Shown: positions 21,736 to 35,299, numbered from the stretch's first letter. The stretch: 64,000 nucleotides of DNA from Epiperipatus broadwayi (GCA_028023455.1 JAQFVV010000049.1:3718536-3782535), one strand, 5' to 3'. Numbers and translations are program-made. Notes: a model not told the origin generated them from the sequence alone.

Positions 21736-22960
21736 AATCCATGCAGCTATTTACATCTAAGTTTAAATTTTAAGCTTTAATATTTTAAAAACCAAATGAT
21801 CATGTACATGTATACATATATGCAACACAACCGTCCACCACAAATTATTCTAGTTCAATTATTATTAAATGGAATGTATAAAAAATGTTATACTCTTCTT
21901 GAGTTCCTTAAGACACTCATCATGAGGTGTCACATTCACAAATAATGAACTTATAGGGGAGGCTTAGGCAAATACATTAAGACACTCAACATAAGGTGTC
22001 ATACACATATATATAACACATGACATCACATACTTTAACTAACAATTATAGCTTTAATTAGAAAAAATAAATTAATAGAAATGACTAGTTTATGATTACA
22101 GTTAAAATATTATTTTTGCTTTGGATAAAAGCCTACATAAATGAATAATTGATAGATGTTTATTTTATAATGTTGAGTATAGATAAGCTACGTAGATTAC
22201 TCAGTTAAAAAACTTCCCAAAAACAATCATTCAACCTCAAACTAAAAGTTCATAGCCAAACCAATGCCTGCTTCCTGATATATGAATGCAACCAATGCAA
22301 TATGACGATGCTAGCATAAAACCACGCTGACAGGAAAGTGCATCTGCAGCATGGTATTATTTAAAGAGAAATGATCCTCACTCAGAACAGGAATGAGCAT
22401 CTGTCTGGCAAAGGAAATCATTTGGGAAATATATTGAAAATTCTCTGAAATGGTGAATTGCAGTCTTGGCCATCTTACTATTAACACTCAGAGTAAAAAG
22501 GAAAACAATGGTGTAGGAAATACATACCCATCCATTGTAATGCATTGACTATGCCTTTGGGTCATGCATTCATATGGGCTTTGCCCTGTATGCTAAACAT
22601 GCTTCACATTACATTGATATAAACACCCATATATCCCTCCACCAGCATTGACTCAACCATGAACAAATAGCCCGAAATCAAACCCTTTTAGAATAAACAT
22701 AAACAAATTTAAATATAAAGTTACTAAATTGAAAATTGCTGAGAGAAATTTACAATAAAGTAAACCCAATGGTACTCATCATAAGGTGCCGCATTGACAA
22801 CAACAACTTAAAATATATATCAGTAAACATTTTAGACACTAAGGATGAGGTGTCATATTTACAGATATATATATTTTTCACATATAAAAATATTAAGACA
22901 TAATCAACATAATGAATCTATGCAGCTATCTACACCCAACTTAAAATTTAATACATTTTT
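21736..22960. repeat. Cluster of short palindromic repeats around a distinct block
   Basis: Four copies of a 20-bp imperfect palindrome of the type GACACTCATCATGAGGTGTC lie at 21912-21931, 21981-22000, 22771-22790 and 22835-22854. They form two pairs with spacings of about 69 and 64 bp. A second motif, GAAT(C/T)(C/T)ATGCAGCTAT, occurs in the same orientation at about 21736 and 22913. Between the pairs, 22230-22690 is less AT-rich than its surroundings and matches no family I recognise. Confidence 0.5.
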
Positions 22961-23968
22961 TTTTATTTTGTTAATAAATATTAATAAAGAAAATGGAAAT
23001 AATTGAATTGGCAAACATATATAAAAATAAATATTAACAACTAATTTAACCTTCCATGTTGGTAAGATAAGAATTTATGATTTAAACTTGGTTAGGCCTT
23101 AATTATTTAAGAAATGATTCAAAGTTCATTTAATAAAAGTTTATAATGATTAGAGTTCATCATTTATAGTTTATAAGTTACATTAGAAGAGCTCCTGGTT
23201 CCTTGTGCCAATTCCTGCGAAGTCTTTTATTATTCATACTTTTTGTTCATGCTGTAGTTATCAATCTGGAGGTATCCTTAGCTGGTTCAATCCTAGAACT
23301 ATTTTATTGCAGTACCCATATGATTCAGGATCTGCAATAGCGCCATTCATCTTTCAACAGTCTTTTCATTTGAAAATAGCAGGAGGGTGAAGAGTGCATC
23401 TTTTCCCCTACTACTCAAAAATCAAGCTGGAACTGTTCTTAATTTAAATTTTTTTTCTTTTTATACTAATCCTTCAGATTCACTGACCATGGTTTCCTGT
23501 TCCAGTGGTTTTCATTAGGATCAGAGTGTTGGTTGACTTTCCACAAGCGGGTAACGCAATCTTTTTTAATTTTTTTTAATATATCTCTTATCTGACCTTT
23601 AATTATAAATTAGCCCCAAGGGCTCATTTACTTTGGATTAATTAAAACCAACAATCATTTCCATTTTGAGTTTTAACACAATAGACAGTAATTTAATTAT
23701 TGTACATACTTTATCTTTAAATGTTTAAGGTTTTGCTTAAAATTGAGTTTTAAAATACTCTTTTTTTTAATAAAGTTTTCTTTTAATAATTTTCCATCTG
23801 TGCAATTTATATATATATGTTTTTGCAAGCTTTCAGTTTTCAATTTTTAATTCTAACTTTTATTTAATAACTTTTATTTGCAAATATTTATATTTTAACT
23901 CTTTTTTTTTTTAAAAAAAAAAGTGTAATGGTATGTGTGCCCATGACAATATGGATCATAAAAGATTT
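22961..23968. other. Unassigned stretch
   Basis: AT-rich with a moderately complex part at 23190-23560. A short open frame there has no recognisable domain. No gene was identified. Confidence 0.4.
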
Positions 23969-24403
23969 AAAAGGCCTAGAAATAGACCACATGTAAAATA
24001 GATGAACCAATCCTGCCTAATAGGATAGTGGTGGCTATGGTTGTTAAAGAGGAAAAACAACAAAATGGGGGGGTGGGTAATTGGATCACCATATTATTAT
24101 TTAAATTGGTTTGGGTGGGTTTAAAAATTTTAATTTTTTTTTTTCTTTTTTATTTTTTTTTTTTTAAATTAGGGTTAAGGGGGGGGGGGGGGGGGGGGGT
24201 GTTTAGATCTAAATATTTTGGGGTATTCTCACCCCAGCCCCCACTGGTGAGAGCCAAAACCCAGAAATAGGGGGGGGTTGATGGGTGGGGGGGAGATAGG
24301 AATGTGTTTAAGGCCTTTCCTTTTTTTCTTGTTTTTTAATTGAAGGATAAATATAGGGGGGGTGTAAAAGGCCTAGAAATAGACCACATGTAAAATAGAT
24401 GAA
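23969..24403. repeat. Direct 38-bp repeat flanking a G-rich, poly-G segment
   Basis: An identical 38-bp sequence beginning AAAAGGCCTAGAAATAGACC occurs at 23969-24006 and 24366-24403. Between the copies lie several G runs, the longest 21 G at 24179-24199, plus G6-G7 runs near 24066, 24271, 24288 and 24356. The + strand could form G-quadruplexes. The structure may be a genuine tandem duplication or an assembly fault around a homopolymer. Confidence 0.7.
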
Positions 24404-26177
24404 ATAAATAAGTTTGCCATTTTGTTGTGGAGAGGACAACAAAGGCATTAGACAAACTGGACTAAACTTAGAAAGGCTTCATCTTGGAATGGAATGTGCT
24501 TGATAATGATATATATATACTTACATAATCTCGCAGCATTTTATAGCACAATAATAAATCATTATCTTTCTAGATATGAATATTGGCCAAATAAACTTGA
24601 ATATCTTTTTTTCCAAAATAATCACTGATTTTTTTAAATCAAATATCAAATCTATAAACATTTCAGTAAAATATCCAAGGTGCATCAATAAATGGGGTAT
24701 ATAGGCATATTTATAAAGAAAATTAATCAGGGATGAAAAAATTACTCAAACCTTCTTCATCAAAAACAAGCATAGAGAATACTATATTTTCTTTAAATGT
24801 TCCTCTATGGGGAGCTGTTGAAGAGGTGTTTTCTCTAAAGTAGATTATTTAAAAACTTTTAGACCTATGTAAATTCAGCCAAGGCTATCATTTATTGTTA
24901 GAACATAAGTGGGTTCTTAAAATTTTTAACAGATAATTCTTAATTACATCATTATTTGATACTTTTCCCCAGTTGATGTATAGATATTCTCATTTATAAC
25001 TCAATGTTTATATTTTTAAAAATATACAGATTATTTAATTTGATAGATATAATTTACATGGGGAAAAATTTATGGTTAGTAAGATTTTAAAGTAGTTCTG
25101 AGTTTTCAAAATGCTTTGTCCATGCTAAAATATCTGTTAGAACTATTGCCAAGTATAAGATCACAGGTTTTGAGTTAAATGTGTACCATTTCTTCTCTCT
25201 AAATAAATTCAGATAAGAGCTATTGTTGATTATTACCAGCATGTGTTTCAGTTAGAGTTGCTAATTTTAATTGATAATTATCTAATTACAAAGATGCTAA
25301 ACATTTTTCTTCAATTGTTTTGTGTTTTTTTTTCATTTATAATTTAATATGTATATATCTTTAAAAATACACTAAAGTATTATATATATTGATTTCATAT
25401 ATTTGTTTGTTATTAATAAAATATCTTTATAGTGTTTTTGATAAATCACACACCAGGGATTGTCTAGATAATTAGTAGTGATATTCCTAAACTTTTGAAG
25501 ATGGCCAGAAAAGCAGAAAGCTACCTATTTTAATTTCAAAATATAAACATTACTTTAAATTTGTTAGGCATGTGATTAAAATATTTTGTCAAATAAAATC
25601 TAAAAGCAACATACAGGAAGTAGGAGAACAATGTTAAACAAAAATCCAATCAAATCATTGACATCATTAATTTAAGGAAAATATATACATGGATGAATCT
25701 GAAATTTTATATACGTTGAAGTATTGCCATTATTGTGAATAATAGGAATATACAATAATAATAAATAAAATATAAAATTAATTTTAAAAACTAAGTATGC
25801 ACTTAAATCATTACTTTATCAAAACAATATTTCACCTTCAAAATGAAAAATCATAGAACCAATAGCATTCACATACCCACAATATGACACTAATATATTG
25901 AAGTTTATACTAAGATTCTTAAATTAATTTTATATTTTATTTTATTTTATAATGACATATACAATGACAAAATGAATTACAAGAGAGACATACTAAGGTA
26001 AAAGTTTGGAAGAAGAATATCAATTCTATCAACATAAAATCCAAAGATTAACAAATAACATGTATAGTAGAGTCAGGGGAAAATGTTGCTAGTAATTATT
26101 ATATAACAAATTTAAATAATTTTTTTATAGTATTTATATCCTAATTTTTATATATGTAAGATATAATATTGAAATAT
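24404..26177. other. AT-rich stretch, nothing recognised
   Basis: No coding frame with a recognisable domain and no clear repeat were found. Confidence 0.5.
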
Positions 26178-26314
26178 AAGTATAATGTATGTACCTAACC
26201 TAGATGCAATTAAAAGGTTAAGAATATACATTATACTTGTGTTTTAAAATATAAAGTATAATGTATATACTTAATCTAGATGTAATTAAAAGGTTAAGTA
26301 TATACATTACACTT
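26178..26314. repeat. Two tandem copies of a 61-bp imperfect palindrome
   Basis: Units 26178-26238 and 26254-26314 have a period of 76 bp. Each begins AAGTATAATGTAT and ends with its inverse (ATACATTATACTT / ATACATTACACTT) around a shared centre, CTAGATG(C/T)AATTAAAAGGTTAA. The surrounding sequence also hints at an outer inverted pair (AATATTGAA / TTCAATATT), so this may be a small MITE-like hairpin that duplicated. Confidence 0.65.
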
Positions 26315-26331
26315 GTACTTCAATATTACAT

Positions 26332-26770
26332 ATTCAGTTTGTATTCTGCCATTCCTCTTCTGTATATTTTAATAGACATATTAATGTCCTACTTATGAGG
26401 GGTCAAATTGACTTAAGATCAACATGGATATGACTATAATATTGGCATCATCAAGGACTTTGAGCATTCCATCATTAGATTTTTAGTGATATGGATAGCT
26501 TAAGAGTTGGTGAGTAGAGAGGATTAAAGCCTTTCTATTTAAGTGTGTTGATTTACTATCTTAATATAAATTGAGAGTTCATTATATATATATATATATG
26601 GAGATGATGATCCAAACCAGCTGATGAATGCTGGATCAGCATAAAATATGTATATTGGAGATCATTTATCTTTTTCACATGTATGTGGTCCTGTGTATTG
26701 GTTATATAGGATAGAGTGAATGACTGTAGGGAGCTTGAAAGTCTGGGTTCAAATCCTCATTAATTATATA
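26332..26770 (+). repeat. Interspersed repeat family R1, near full-length copy
   Basis: This is the + strand counterpart of 12602-13013, collinear over its whole length of about 430 bp and interrupted by a (TA)n run at about 26583-26600. The 3' end has GGGTTCAAATCC, a perfect tRNA-type B box, preceded by GATAGAGTGAATGACTG, which could be an A-box-like remnant. No coding potential was seen. Confidence 0.7.
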
Positions 26771-29700
26771 TAATATAGATAGTATAAGATTTATGTTTAA
26801 TAAAATATCTAATTTAGTGAATAAAACTTCAAAAAATAAATTTAAAAAATAATATTTGAAAATGACAGTTTTTTTTTTTAAATATTTTTGTTATATGATA
26901 ATTTAGACGGTTTCCTGAATTGAACGCAAAGCAGGAAGACCCTGAAGATGTATGTAATTGAGTGCCATGTAATTAGTTATAAAATAGGTTTAAATGCAAA
27001 AATAAATTTGCTTGAAAATATAGAAATTTAATTTTTTTAATTAAAAAAACAAATAACAGTTTTAATGGTAAAAAAAATTTCAATTGTGTATATTGTTTAG
27101 TAAATAATTACATATTGTTGTTTTCTCGGAAGATGGTGTGTTGGTATTAATATTTAGAGGTTGTATATAAAAATTTTTTTTCTTTTCAAGACTGATTCTA
27201 TTTATCTTAGATAATGCAGTTTTTATAAACATTATTGTTTGCTTAAAAATAATTTAATGAAGCTGGTAGTTCTTTTTTTGAATACATTAATTAAATAAAT
27301 GAAAAAGAAAAAATAATAACACTTTGTTCTTAGAAAAAATTTCTATATAAAATGTTAGCACACTTAAAATGTTCGTAAATAAATTAGCTTTTATACAGAA
27401 AATAATTAAGAGAATTTTCTCAGAAGTAAATATTTACCTTCTAAAATAAAAGACAAATAATTACCTTCAATCAATACTTTAATAAATTAAGTTACATTTA
27501 AAAAAAGAAAAAAAAAGTTATCTTTGGTTTAAAGTGAAAATTAATTTCTTCCACTTTTAATGGTTATATTTACAGAGCAAACAAATATAACAGAGGTAAT
27601 TGTAAATCAATACTTAATTGCCCATTGATAAATATATAATGACAACAATGAATATTTGTTAAGAATTAAAGATTAAATAAACAAATACAAAAACAAAATA
27701 GCATAAAAAGATGTTAGATTTTGTCTCCAATATTTTTCATATCTGCCTTATAATAGCCGCTAAAAAAATGTAATATATATAGCAAAATAGTTTTAAATAC
27801 TGTAATTTATTGCTGAATACAGGTGATTCCAGAGTTCCTCCATAACGGAACAGTGAAAGAAAATAACGTTCTCACCTGTATGACAATTGGCTAATTTCTA
27901 TATACTAACTAGCAGATCGAGGTAATTACTTAACAGATATCTAAAAAAAAAATTTTCATTATGTTGGAAAAAATTTACCATTTCAAAATATTTCATATTT
28001 GTATGAGGATTTACATTTTAGGTTGAGTATATGACAAGTGACATGAGAACAGAGCATAAAAATATTTGGTACAATATATAAATTTATATAAAATTTATTT
28101 TATCCAACAATTATAACTTTAATAACACCTAAGAAATGATAAGACTTCTGTAGATTAAAAATCCCACATAACTACTATTTATTATGCTTACACAATCTAT
28201 TGAAACACAATTCTTTCCATAAAAATAAAACCACCCAATACAAGCCATAGTAATCAATTGATACTAGAAGATTTGAATATCCAATATTCCAAGAATTATT
28301 TGCAGCTTGTGATTACTATGGCTTGAACTGGATGGCATTATTTTATGGTGAGAGTTGTTACTGTTTTGTCTTTGTTAAATATGGATTATATATTATAGCT
28401 CCTTATCTAATGGATAACTAATATATGGTGGTTATCTCTTTAAATAATCCCAGGTGGTGGTTAAAGGTTTAGATTAATCTGGATTACTCAGATAAGTGTA
28501 AGTACAGCTAATGTTTAATTTTATCATTAGCTTATAGAAAAAATAAAGTTGTGCTATGTACTTTGTAGATAGTGTTAATTAAGTATTTAGTTATTTTATT
28601 AACTTTGGAAAAGCAAATATTGAAATCAGTGCTCATAAATATATGACATCTATATTATTAGCATATCAGTACCATCGAGATCGACTGAAATTTTTTTACT
28701 GTCCAGCTAAGAATTGCTGTATTTTCATTTGCTGGTTAATAAAAATGATTTAATAGTTATCTTATGAGTAAATACTTAGCTGTTTAAAAAAACCCATTGC
28801 ATCTATTGACTATTTAAACTTTAGTTTGATGCAAATGTTAACATACTCACCATTATCTAGAGACTATATCATTAACTTTGTTTCATTTATTCATTACAAT
28901 GCTCCACTAACATTTATTTATCTATACAATCCTACTTCTTTAACATTTTTTGTTATTCAATAATAGATCTCTTCATTCTTTCTAGAGTCATTTATTTTGT
29001 CTAAAAACCAATATAAACTAGGTAATGTAACACTGTCCATATCTGGGAAACTTGTTTCATTAGTGATGACTTAGGATTCAAAGCTGGAATGCATCATGCA
29101 TTCACACATATCTCTTTTACCCTATTTAGGAAGTTGTGTGAAAATCAATAAAATCTCAAAAGTTTTTGAATACAAAACAAATTGCTTTTATAGCTATGGA
29201 TATCTGACATGGGATGTTAAATATTTTATTGATCTCAGTTTCATGTCAACTGTAAACTTCTTAATACACTTTGACAAGAAAGGTAATTACCAACAACATC
29301 ACATGACTTTCTAGACCTATCTACTGAATACCTTAATAATCAGTGAATAACAGATATTATGTTGTTATTAATATAAATGGTGGAACAGTTATTTTATGCA
29401 CTTTATACAATGCAACACTTTATATTAACACATTTTCAAAATAACTGACAATTTCAACTGTTCAACAGTCTTCCTCAGAGTGATTTCTAACTTTTGCCTT
29501 TATCAATGAGAACTTACACTAACAGTTAAATGACTAAGTAATTATGCCAGTAGTAATTATTCATTTCTTACTGCTCTTTTAGCATTGTTTATTTTAGAAT
29601 TCAATTTTAAAGCAAAATATTAAACCTTAACAAGTTTTTACATCATTCAGCCAAACATATATTTAAAAATCTTATATTAAACATTAGTTTTTCTCCAAAC

Positions 29701-30830
29701 AATAAATAAACACATCATAATAAAAAGATCACCAAAATCATACCAAAAGACAAACTTTGGATATACATTCCTGGAAAATTATAAAAGTAATATCATCAAT
29801 TATTTCTACCAATTGCAATATAAAATAGAGATTATGGTGCAAAAAATTCATCACTACTTTTTACTATGATTATCTTTTAAAAATTAGTCCTGAAGTAGAA
29901 TGGGAAATTATTCAGCTTCAAGTCCATAGATCACAAATCAGTGTGTCATTTCCAGTGCTCAAATCGATAAACAATAAATCATTGAATAGCTGTATCTGTG
30001 ACTGCTTTCAAATGCATATTTAAACATGTTGTTTATACATTTTTAATGTAGGCATATTCTAAGATAATGTAATTGATATTACCTTGTTTTATTTTTAATA
30101 TTGAACAAAATAAGAAAGTTAATTCAAATTTAAAAATTCTTAAATACAAACCAAGTAAAAAAAAAAAGCTTATGGATAAAATGTAGACAGAACCCTTAAA
30201 GGATATAATAAGAACTAAATAATTTTGATGGAAGAAGATGCATAGATGACAAAACTAGTTTACAAAATTAATGATAAAAACTTGATAAGAAACAATGATA
30301 TACAAAAGGAAATTTAATTTAAATATTAATCTTATATAAAAACAACTTTAAAGATTATAATTTAATAAAATAAATAAAAAGAACTCAATACTAAAAAATT
30401 CTTAAAAACTTTAGAATTAAATAATATTTAAAAATTAAAAAATGTTTATCTGAAGGTTTGGGGTGTTACCATTTTATTTATAGCTATATATTGAACTATT
30501 TACACTATTTACTTCAAGTGATTTTAAATATGGCTATTCCTATATAATGACAGTCTGACATAAAGATTAATTCATAAATAATGAATTACGGTAATATTAA
30601 AGCCAAGTAGGTTATTCTGTGAAGGTAACATTCATTAAGTTCTCATCTAACATGGTTTTATTGACCCCCTCCCCTCTCCCCTTTTTTTCCTTTTAAGGGC
30701 AAAGCTAATGAGTGGTATCAAATGTTATCATTATTGGATTAAATTAATTTAAAGAATTATTTGCCATTGTACCTTGTAAGCAACTTAATTTTTATAATAT
30801 CTTTCCATTTTTTTTCTATTTAATATTTTG
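26771..30830. other. AT-rich stretch with two small hairpins
   Basis: No gene was recognised in about 4 kb. A 16-bp perfect inverted repeat (CAAGCCATAGTAATCA) lies at 28241-28256 and 28310-28325. Another, TACAGGTGA / TCACCTGTA, lies at about 27820-27881. A (TG)n run closes the stretch at about 30831-30847. Confidence 0.45.
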
Positions 30831-30999
30831 TGTGTGTGTGTGTGTGTCTGTCTGTTTTAAGTTAAAGTTTTATTGAACATATTCAAATATTACAAATTTT
30901 ACATATAAAAAAATATAAAAAATATATTTCTTTACAAATAAATAATACAAGCATATAAAATGGTTTATATGTATTAATAAAAAAATACATTTAACATTT

Positions 31000-33070
31000 G
31001 CAGAAGAAGCCAACGGTCTATGTAGGGAAAGAAAGAAAAGAAAAGCTCCATGTGATATACAATATCTAGAGGGGTTAATGTCCTGCTACATTTTTGATTT
31101 TAAATATCTTATTGTAAAACATGGACTGTAATTTACTGGTTTAGAATTAAAACAAAAATGATATCTCAAAAACCAAAGGGTAAATATAATGAAAATAGTA
31201 ATTCTAATTGAGGGCAAGAGACCACATTTCATACTGTCAATGAGAGTGTCAATAGATGAAGCATGTTATCTGGTGTCTGACTTAATAATATTTCTACAGA
31301 TAAAAAGAGCAGGATGCTGTAGAAAAATATGGTGTAACATCTCTTCAGACTGGTGAAAGAGTAGAAAAGTAGGATCAGTCTTTGTGATAAAAAATGACTA
31401 GTGGGCAGGGCTTCTAAATCGATTTTAATAAGGAAATCAAGATATTTTGATTTCAGATGACAGAATTTGAATTTTGAGATTATCTGTTTATTAATGAGAT
31501 TAAGCAGAGAGAGCTGCTGAGAATGATTATCACTATGAATCTAAGTTTTCCAGTAAAATAGTTGCTCAGAAAAACTGCTCTGACTAAGAACAATATAAAC
31601 AGAAATATATTTGATTATAGATTGTAAAAACATATCACTACTGGCCAGTGGTGTATCAGCAGGGTTAACCAGGACAAATTTCAGAGCATCTGGGTACTTA
31701 GAAACAAATTTAAAGGCAGAATTAATCTTTGAAAATAAAAGGTAGGGATTGAGTGAAGAGAAAGGTCATTATCTTTGATATGTTTATGCAAGGCTCTGTT
31801 ACTGATCATGACAGCTTTTTATTCCAAATCAATTTGGAACAAAATGAGTTTATCTTTTTCTTAATTGCATTAGTATAATAGATAATTGGCATATAGTAGG
31901 TCATTTGTGGGAAAATTAAGATATTAATAGAAGAAATTTTTGCATGCAGAGAAAGGTATGCTCTGAATAGGGAATTAATTATATTTTCCACAGATGAAAG
32001 ACGAGAGTCCTGAATTGATATTCTCATGCCATTTATTGATTTGTAAATGGGAAAACTAAGGAAGTTATTGGATGGTGCAGTGAAAGGGGATGAAGTACTG
32101 TTTCTAGAGAGTATTTTCCATGTGGATGATTTGTTAATGTTAAACTGAAGCTTAAACTGAATAGTATAATTTTCCTGAATAAAAATAAGCAAAGGAAGAT
32201 ACTTCTTGGAGGGAAAAAAATGACAAGATTGTCCATAAAGGATATATGCTCAATTGCCTTGTTAATCAATGGAATATGAATGCCAGGTAATTTCTCTATT
32301 TCAAGAAGAAGGAGGTTAATATAAATAATAAAAATAAGGCATTCAAAGAAAAGCCTTGCTGAATTGAATTAGATGACTTAAATGCAGAGACACTTTGCTA
32401 TTAAGAATGCTAAAAAAATTTCTGTTTGTTAAAAGGTTAGTTAAAATATATAGAATAGGAACAGGAATGTTCAGAGATTGTAATAATTCAATGAAAAAAT
32501 AAATAGTTACAGAATCAAAAACTGATAAAATGTCTACCGGTATTATCATGGGGTTGGCTTTTCTAGAAAATCTGACATGATCAATAACATTTTTACATAG
32601 TAAAATGGCATCAGAGATGGATTAAACTTTTTTAGCAAATTAATAGTTTGAGATAGAAGATGCTATAATAGGCTGAATCTTATTCTTGATGATGGAATCA
32701 ATAATTTTGATAAGCAATGGGGACATGGAGATACAATAAAGGTTCTTTAGAGGGGAGGGAAGAGTATTCAGTTTGAGAAATGGAATTAGTGAAATTGGCT
32801 ACAGGCCATCAATGTGATGAATTTGCTTAGACAAAAAGTTGAGCATATTTATAATAACAGATAATGTTAAATAGTAAATATGCAAAAGAAGGAATTGCAT
32901 GAGATGCAATGTGAACGCTATCTGGCATTAATTTTAGCTTAAGCATAATGTCGTACTTTGTAATACCATGATCTTGATGACTCTCACCAAAGGCACATAC
33001 CGGAAGTTCAGAACATCTGCAAGTTTGCAACTTCATCTTAAAATAATAGTAAATAGGAGGCAGCATATTA
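31000..33070 (-). pseudogene. Decayed non-LTR retrotransposon (reverse transcriptase), copy 1
   Basis: Minus-strand fragments in several frames spell a reverse transcriptase. In order: SPLLIKIIDSIIKNKIQPI near 32680; VDILSVFDSV (motif A region) in 32343-32549; ILTNLLTNRNFFSILNSK; FMDNLVIFF (degenerate YMDD box) near 32240; and LSLHAKISSINILIFPQMTY in 31806-32192. Further towards the 3' end comes NQNILISLLK near 31440. The frame changes repeatedly and there are many stops. Parts resemble the copy at 56880-58900 (IKIIxSxIKxKI, LTNLL, NQNILIS), so the two belong to one family. The clade is not resolved. Confidence 0.65.
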
Positions 33071-35299
33071 AGACCTGTGCAGAAATTCTAATTTACAATA
33101 ATAGAAAAAGAAATAGACTGTTTGGTTTTATATTAAAGGGCCCAGTGGATGTATTCTTTGACCAGTTATGAGTTTGAGGCAAAATGATTTTGGCTTTTTT
33201 AGTAGACAGATATTCAGCCAATACAGATTGAGTGTGTCTTTATTGCTAGCTAGTGTTTTTTCAATCAAACATGTATTCTTTGTTACATTAAACACATCTG
33301 TTGTTTCCTGTTATCATGAATACAAAAGGAAAAAATGAATAAATCAGGGGAGCTCTTAGAGATTTGTGTATAAATTATCTAATGATTATTGCTTTTACAA
33401 GAGTAATGTAATGAATTAAATTTAGTTTTGTAGAATCTAATGTCACTAGTACAATTCCCATGCCAAATTGTTACTAGTTAGTTCAACAATATCTGAAGAA
33501 GAAATTAGAACAGTAGTAATTGAAGTGTTGTGTTCTGTACTAATGTAGACGAAATTTAAATGAATTTGGAAAAATATAGAAGTTCAACTTTTTACAGATA
33601 TTTAACAAAATAAATAAATGATGAAAATAATCCAATATATACTATACTTTATACAAAATATCCATCTTCCTGTCTAACAAATAAGCAAAAAAGTATCACA
33701 AATATTATGTTTAGATTTTAACCTCAAAATACTGAATGATAGAATAAATTTTATAATACAGTGTCAGGTAATGCAAGACAATATAATGATGAAGTGTTAT
33801 ATTTTTTGTCATAATATCTTATTGCCTATGGTTCTTATGGTGTATAGTTATTACATGCACACACACTCTGTTCTAATTTTAGGTGAGAAAGGCTTGAAAT
33901 TTTTTTAAAGATTCAATCATGCATAGATTTTTTTTCAATTAGCTACTCAGCCAAACTAGATAACCAGCATACATTGATCAGTAAATGGGTATTTAGCAAT
34001 TTTTATATAATAAAATGAAAAAACAATACCATCTGCAAATGAAAAACCGGTTGAACAATGCACTTTCTATTGTTTCTCTATGGACCTGTTAGAAAGATTG
34101 TTGGCTACGAGGTCTAATAAAAAGATCGTTTATCCTATTGTCTAGTAACTCCACCTGTCTTCAGACAGATAATTCAATATATAATAAGAAACTAAATAAT
34201 GAACACAACATATCTCTATTACTTTTAACTGTGATTTTATTCATTTAAAATTGCATGCACGAAAAAGCAGATCTATAATGAAAAAGAAATAAATTTGAAG
34301 AAACTTCTTTTCTTATTCTTGTATTATGCTTTCAACAGATGGTGGTTTCATTTGCGGAAAAAAAACAGCAAATAAACATATACTGCTGATGAAAAATTTC
34401 TCTAAACAAATGATTCAATTAAGACACAAAAACCATCAGATTAATAAATAAAATTCAAAAAATAATTTAATTTAAAATACATTACATTTTCTATAAGTTG
34501 AATTGTAATGATTATAATTGCTTAAAAATTATATGTTTTTATTACAGATGTTGTTTGTAAAAACACACCCATAAAAAGAGAGAATTGAGTAATGTAATTT
34601 ACTACTGACAGTAAACAAACCTTTATAAGATTGAATTAACTACTTGAATTTTTTCTTCTTTTTCTTTTCTCTTTTTGATTATATGTATAATATAAATTAC
34701 TTGTGCTTTTGTGACAATGAAGAATATATTGTTCAAAAATTAATAATATTTTAAAAGAAAATATAATTATACATGTATAATATACTCAACAGATGGATAT
34801 TCAAACAGATTAAATGTAAAAGGTTATGCAGTCTGCATTTAGCCTACTGCAGGATAAACACTATTCATCAGGTTTGCCACTTTTTAGGTAATGAGGATTT
34901 TAGGAGGTTACATTCTTGATTTATAATTTAACTAAAAATATTTAGATATCCATTTACTGACCAATATTAGTTTGTTCACCGAAATGGCTGTGAGACATCT
35001 ACAAGCAAAAAAGTAAATCTTAAAACCTGAATTTTTTTAAAAAAAATTATCTGGCTTGGATTTGAATTCAGGTCACAGAGTATGTAGTTGTACTAATATA
35101 ATATCAATGAGTTTTATATGGTAGAATATAATTCATTAGAAAAGTATGTAAAGCTTGATTGTGATTGGGAAGTATAAAAAAATCAACCAACTAAACATTT
35201 ATTTGATATATCATTTTGGAAAAAATTTATTCATATGCTCAAATATAATGTTATCAACTAGCTAAAACTTAATAATCTAATAATTAGTAAAATGTTTTG
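33071..35299. other. AT-rich stretch, nothing clear
   Basis: No gene was recognised. GGATTTGAATTCAGGTCACAG near 35057 may be a fragment of a minus-strand tRNA-like SINE (B-box-like), but it is too short to support. Confidence 0.4.

Noticed and set aside
29096-29314. 72-codon open frame as a host exon
   Set aside because: No domain, no splice-site context and no composition difference from the flanks.
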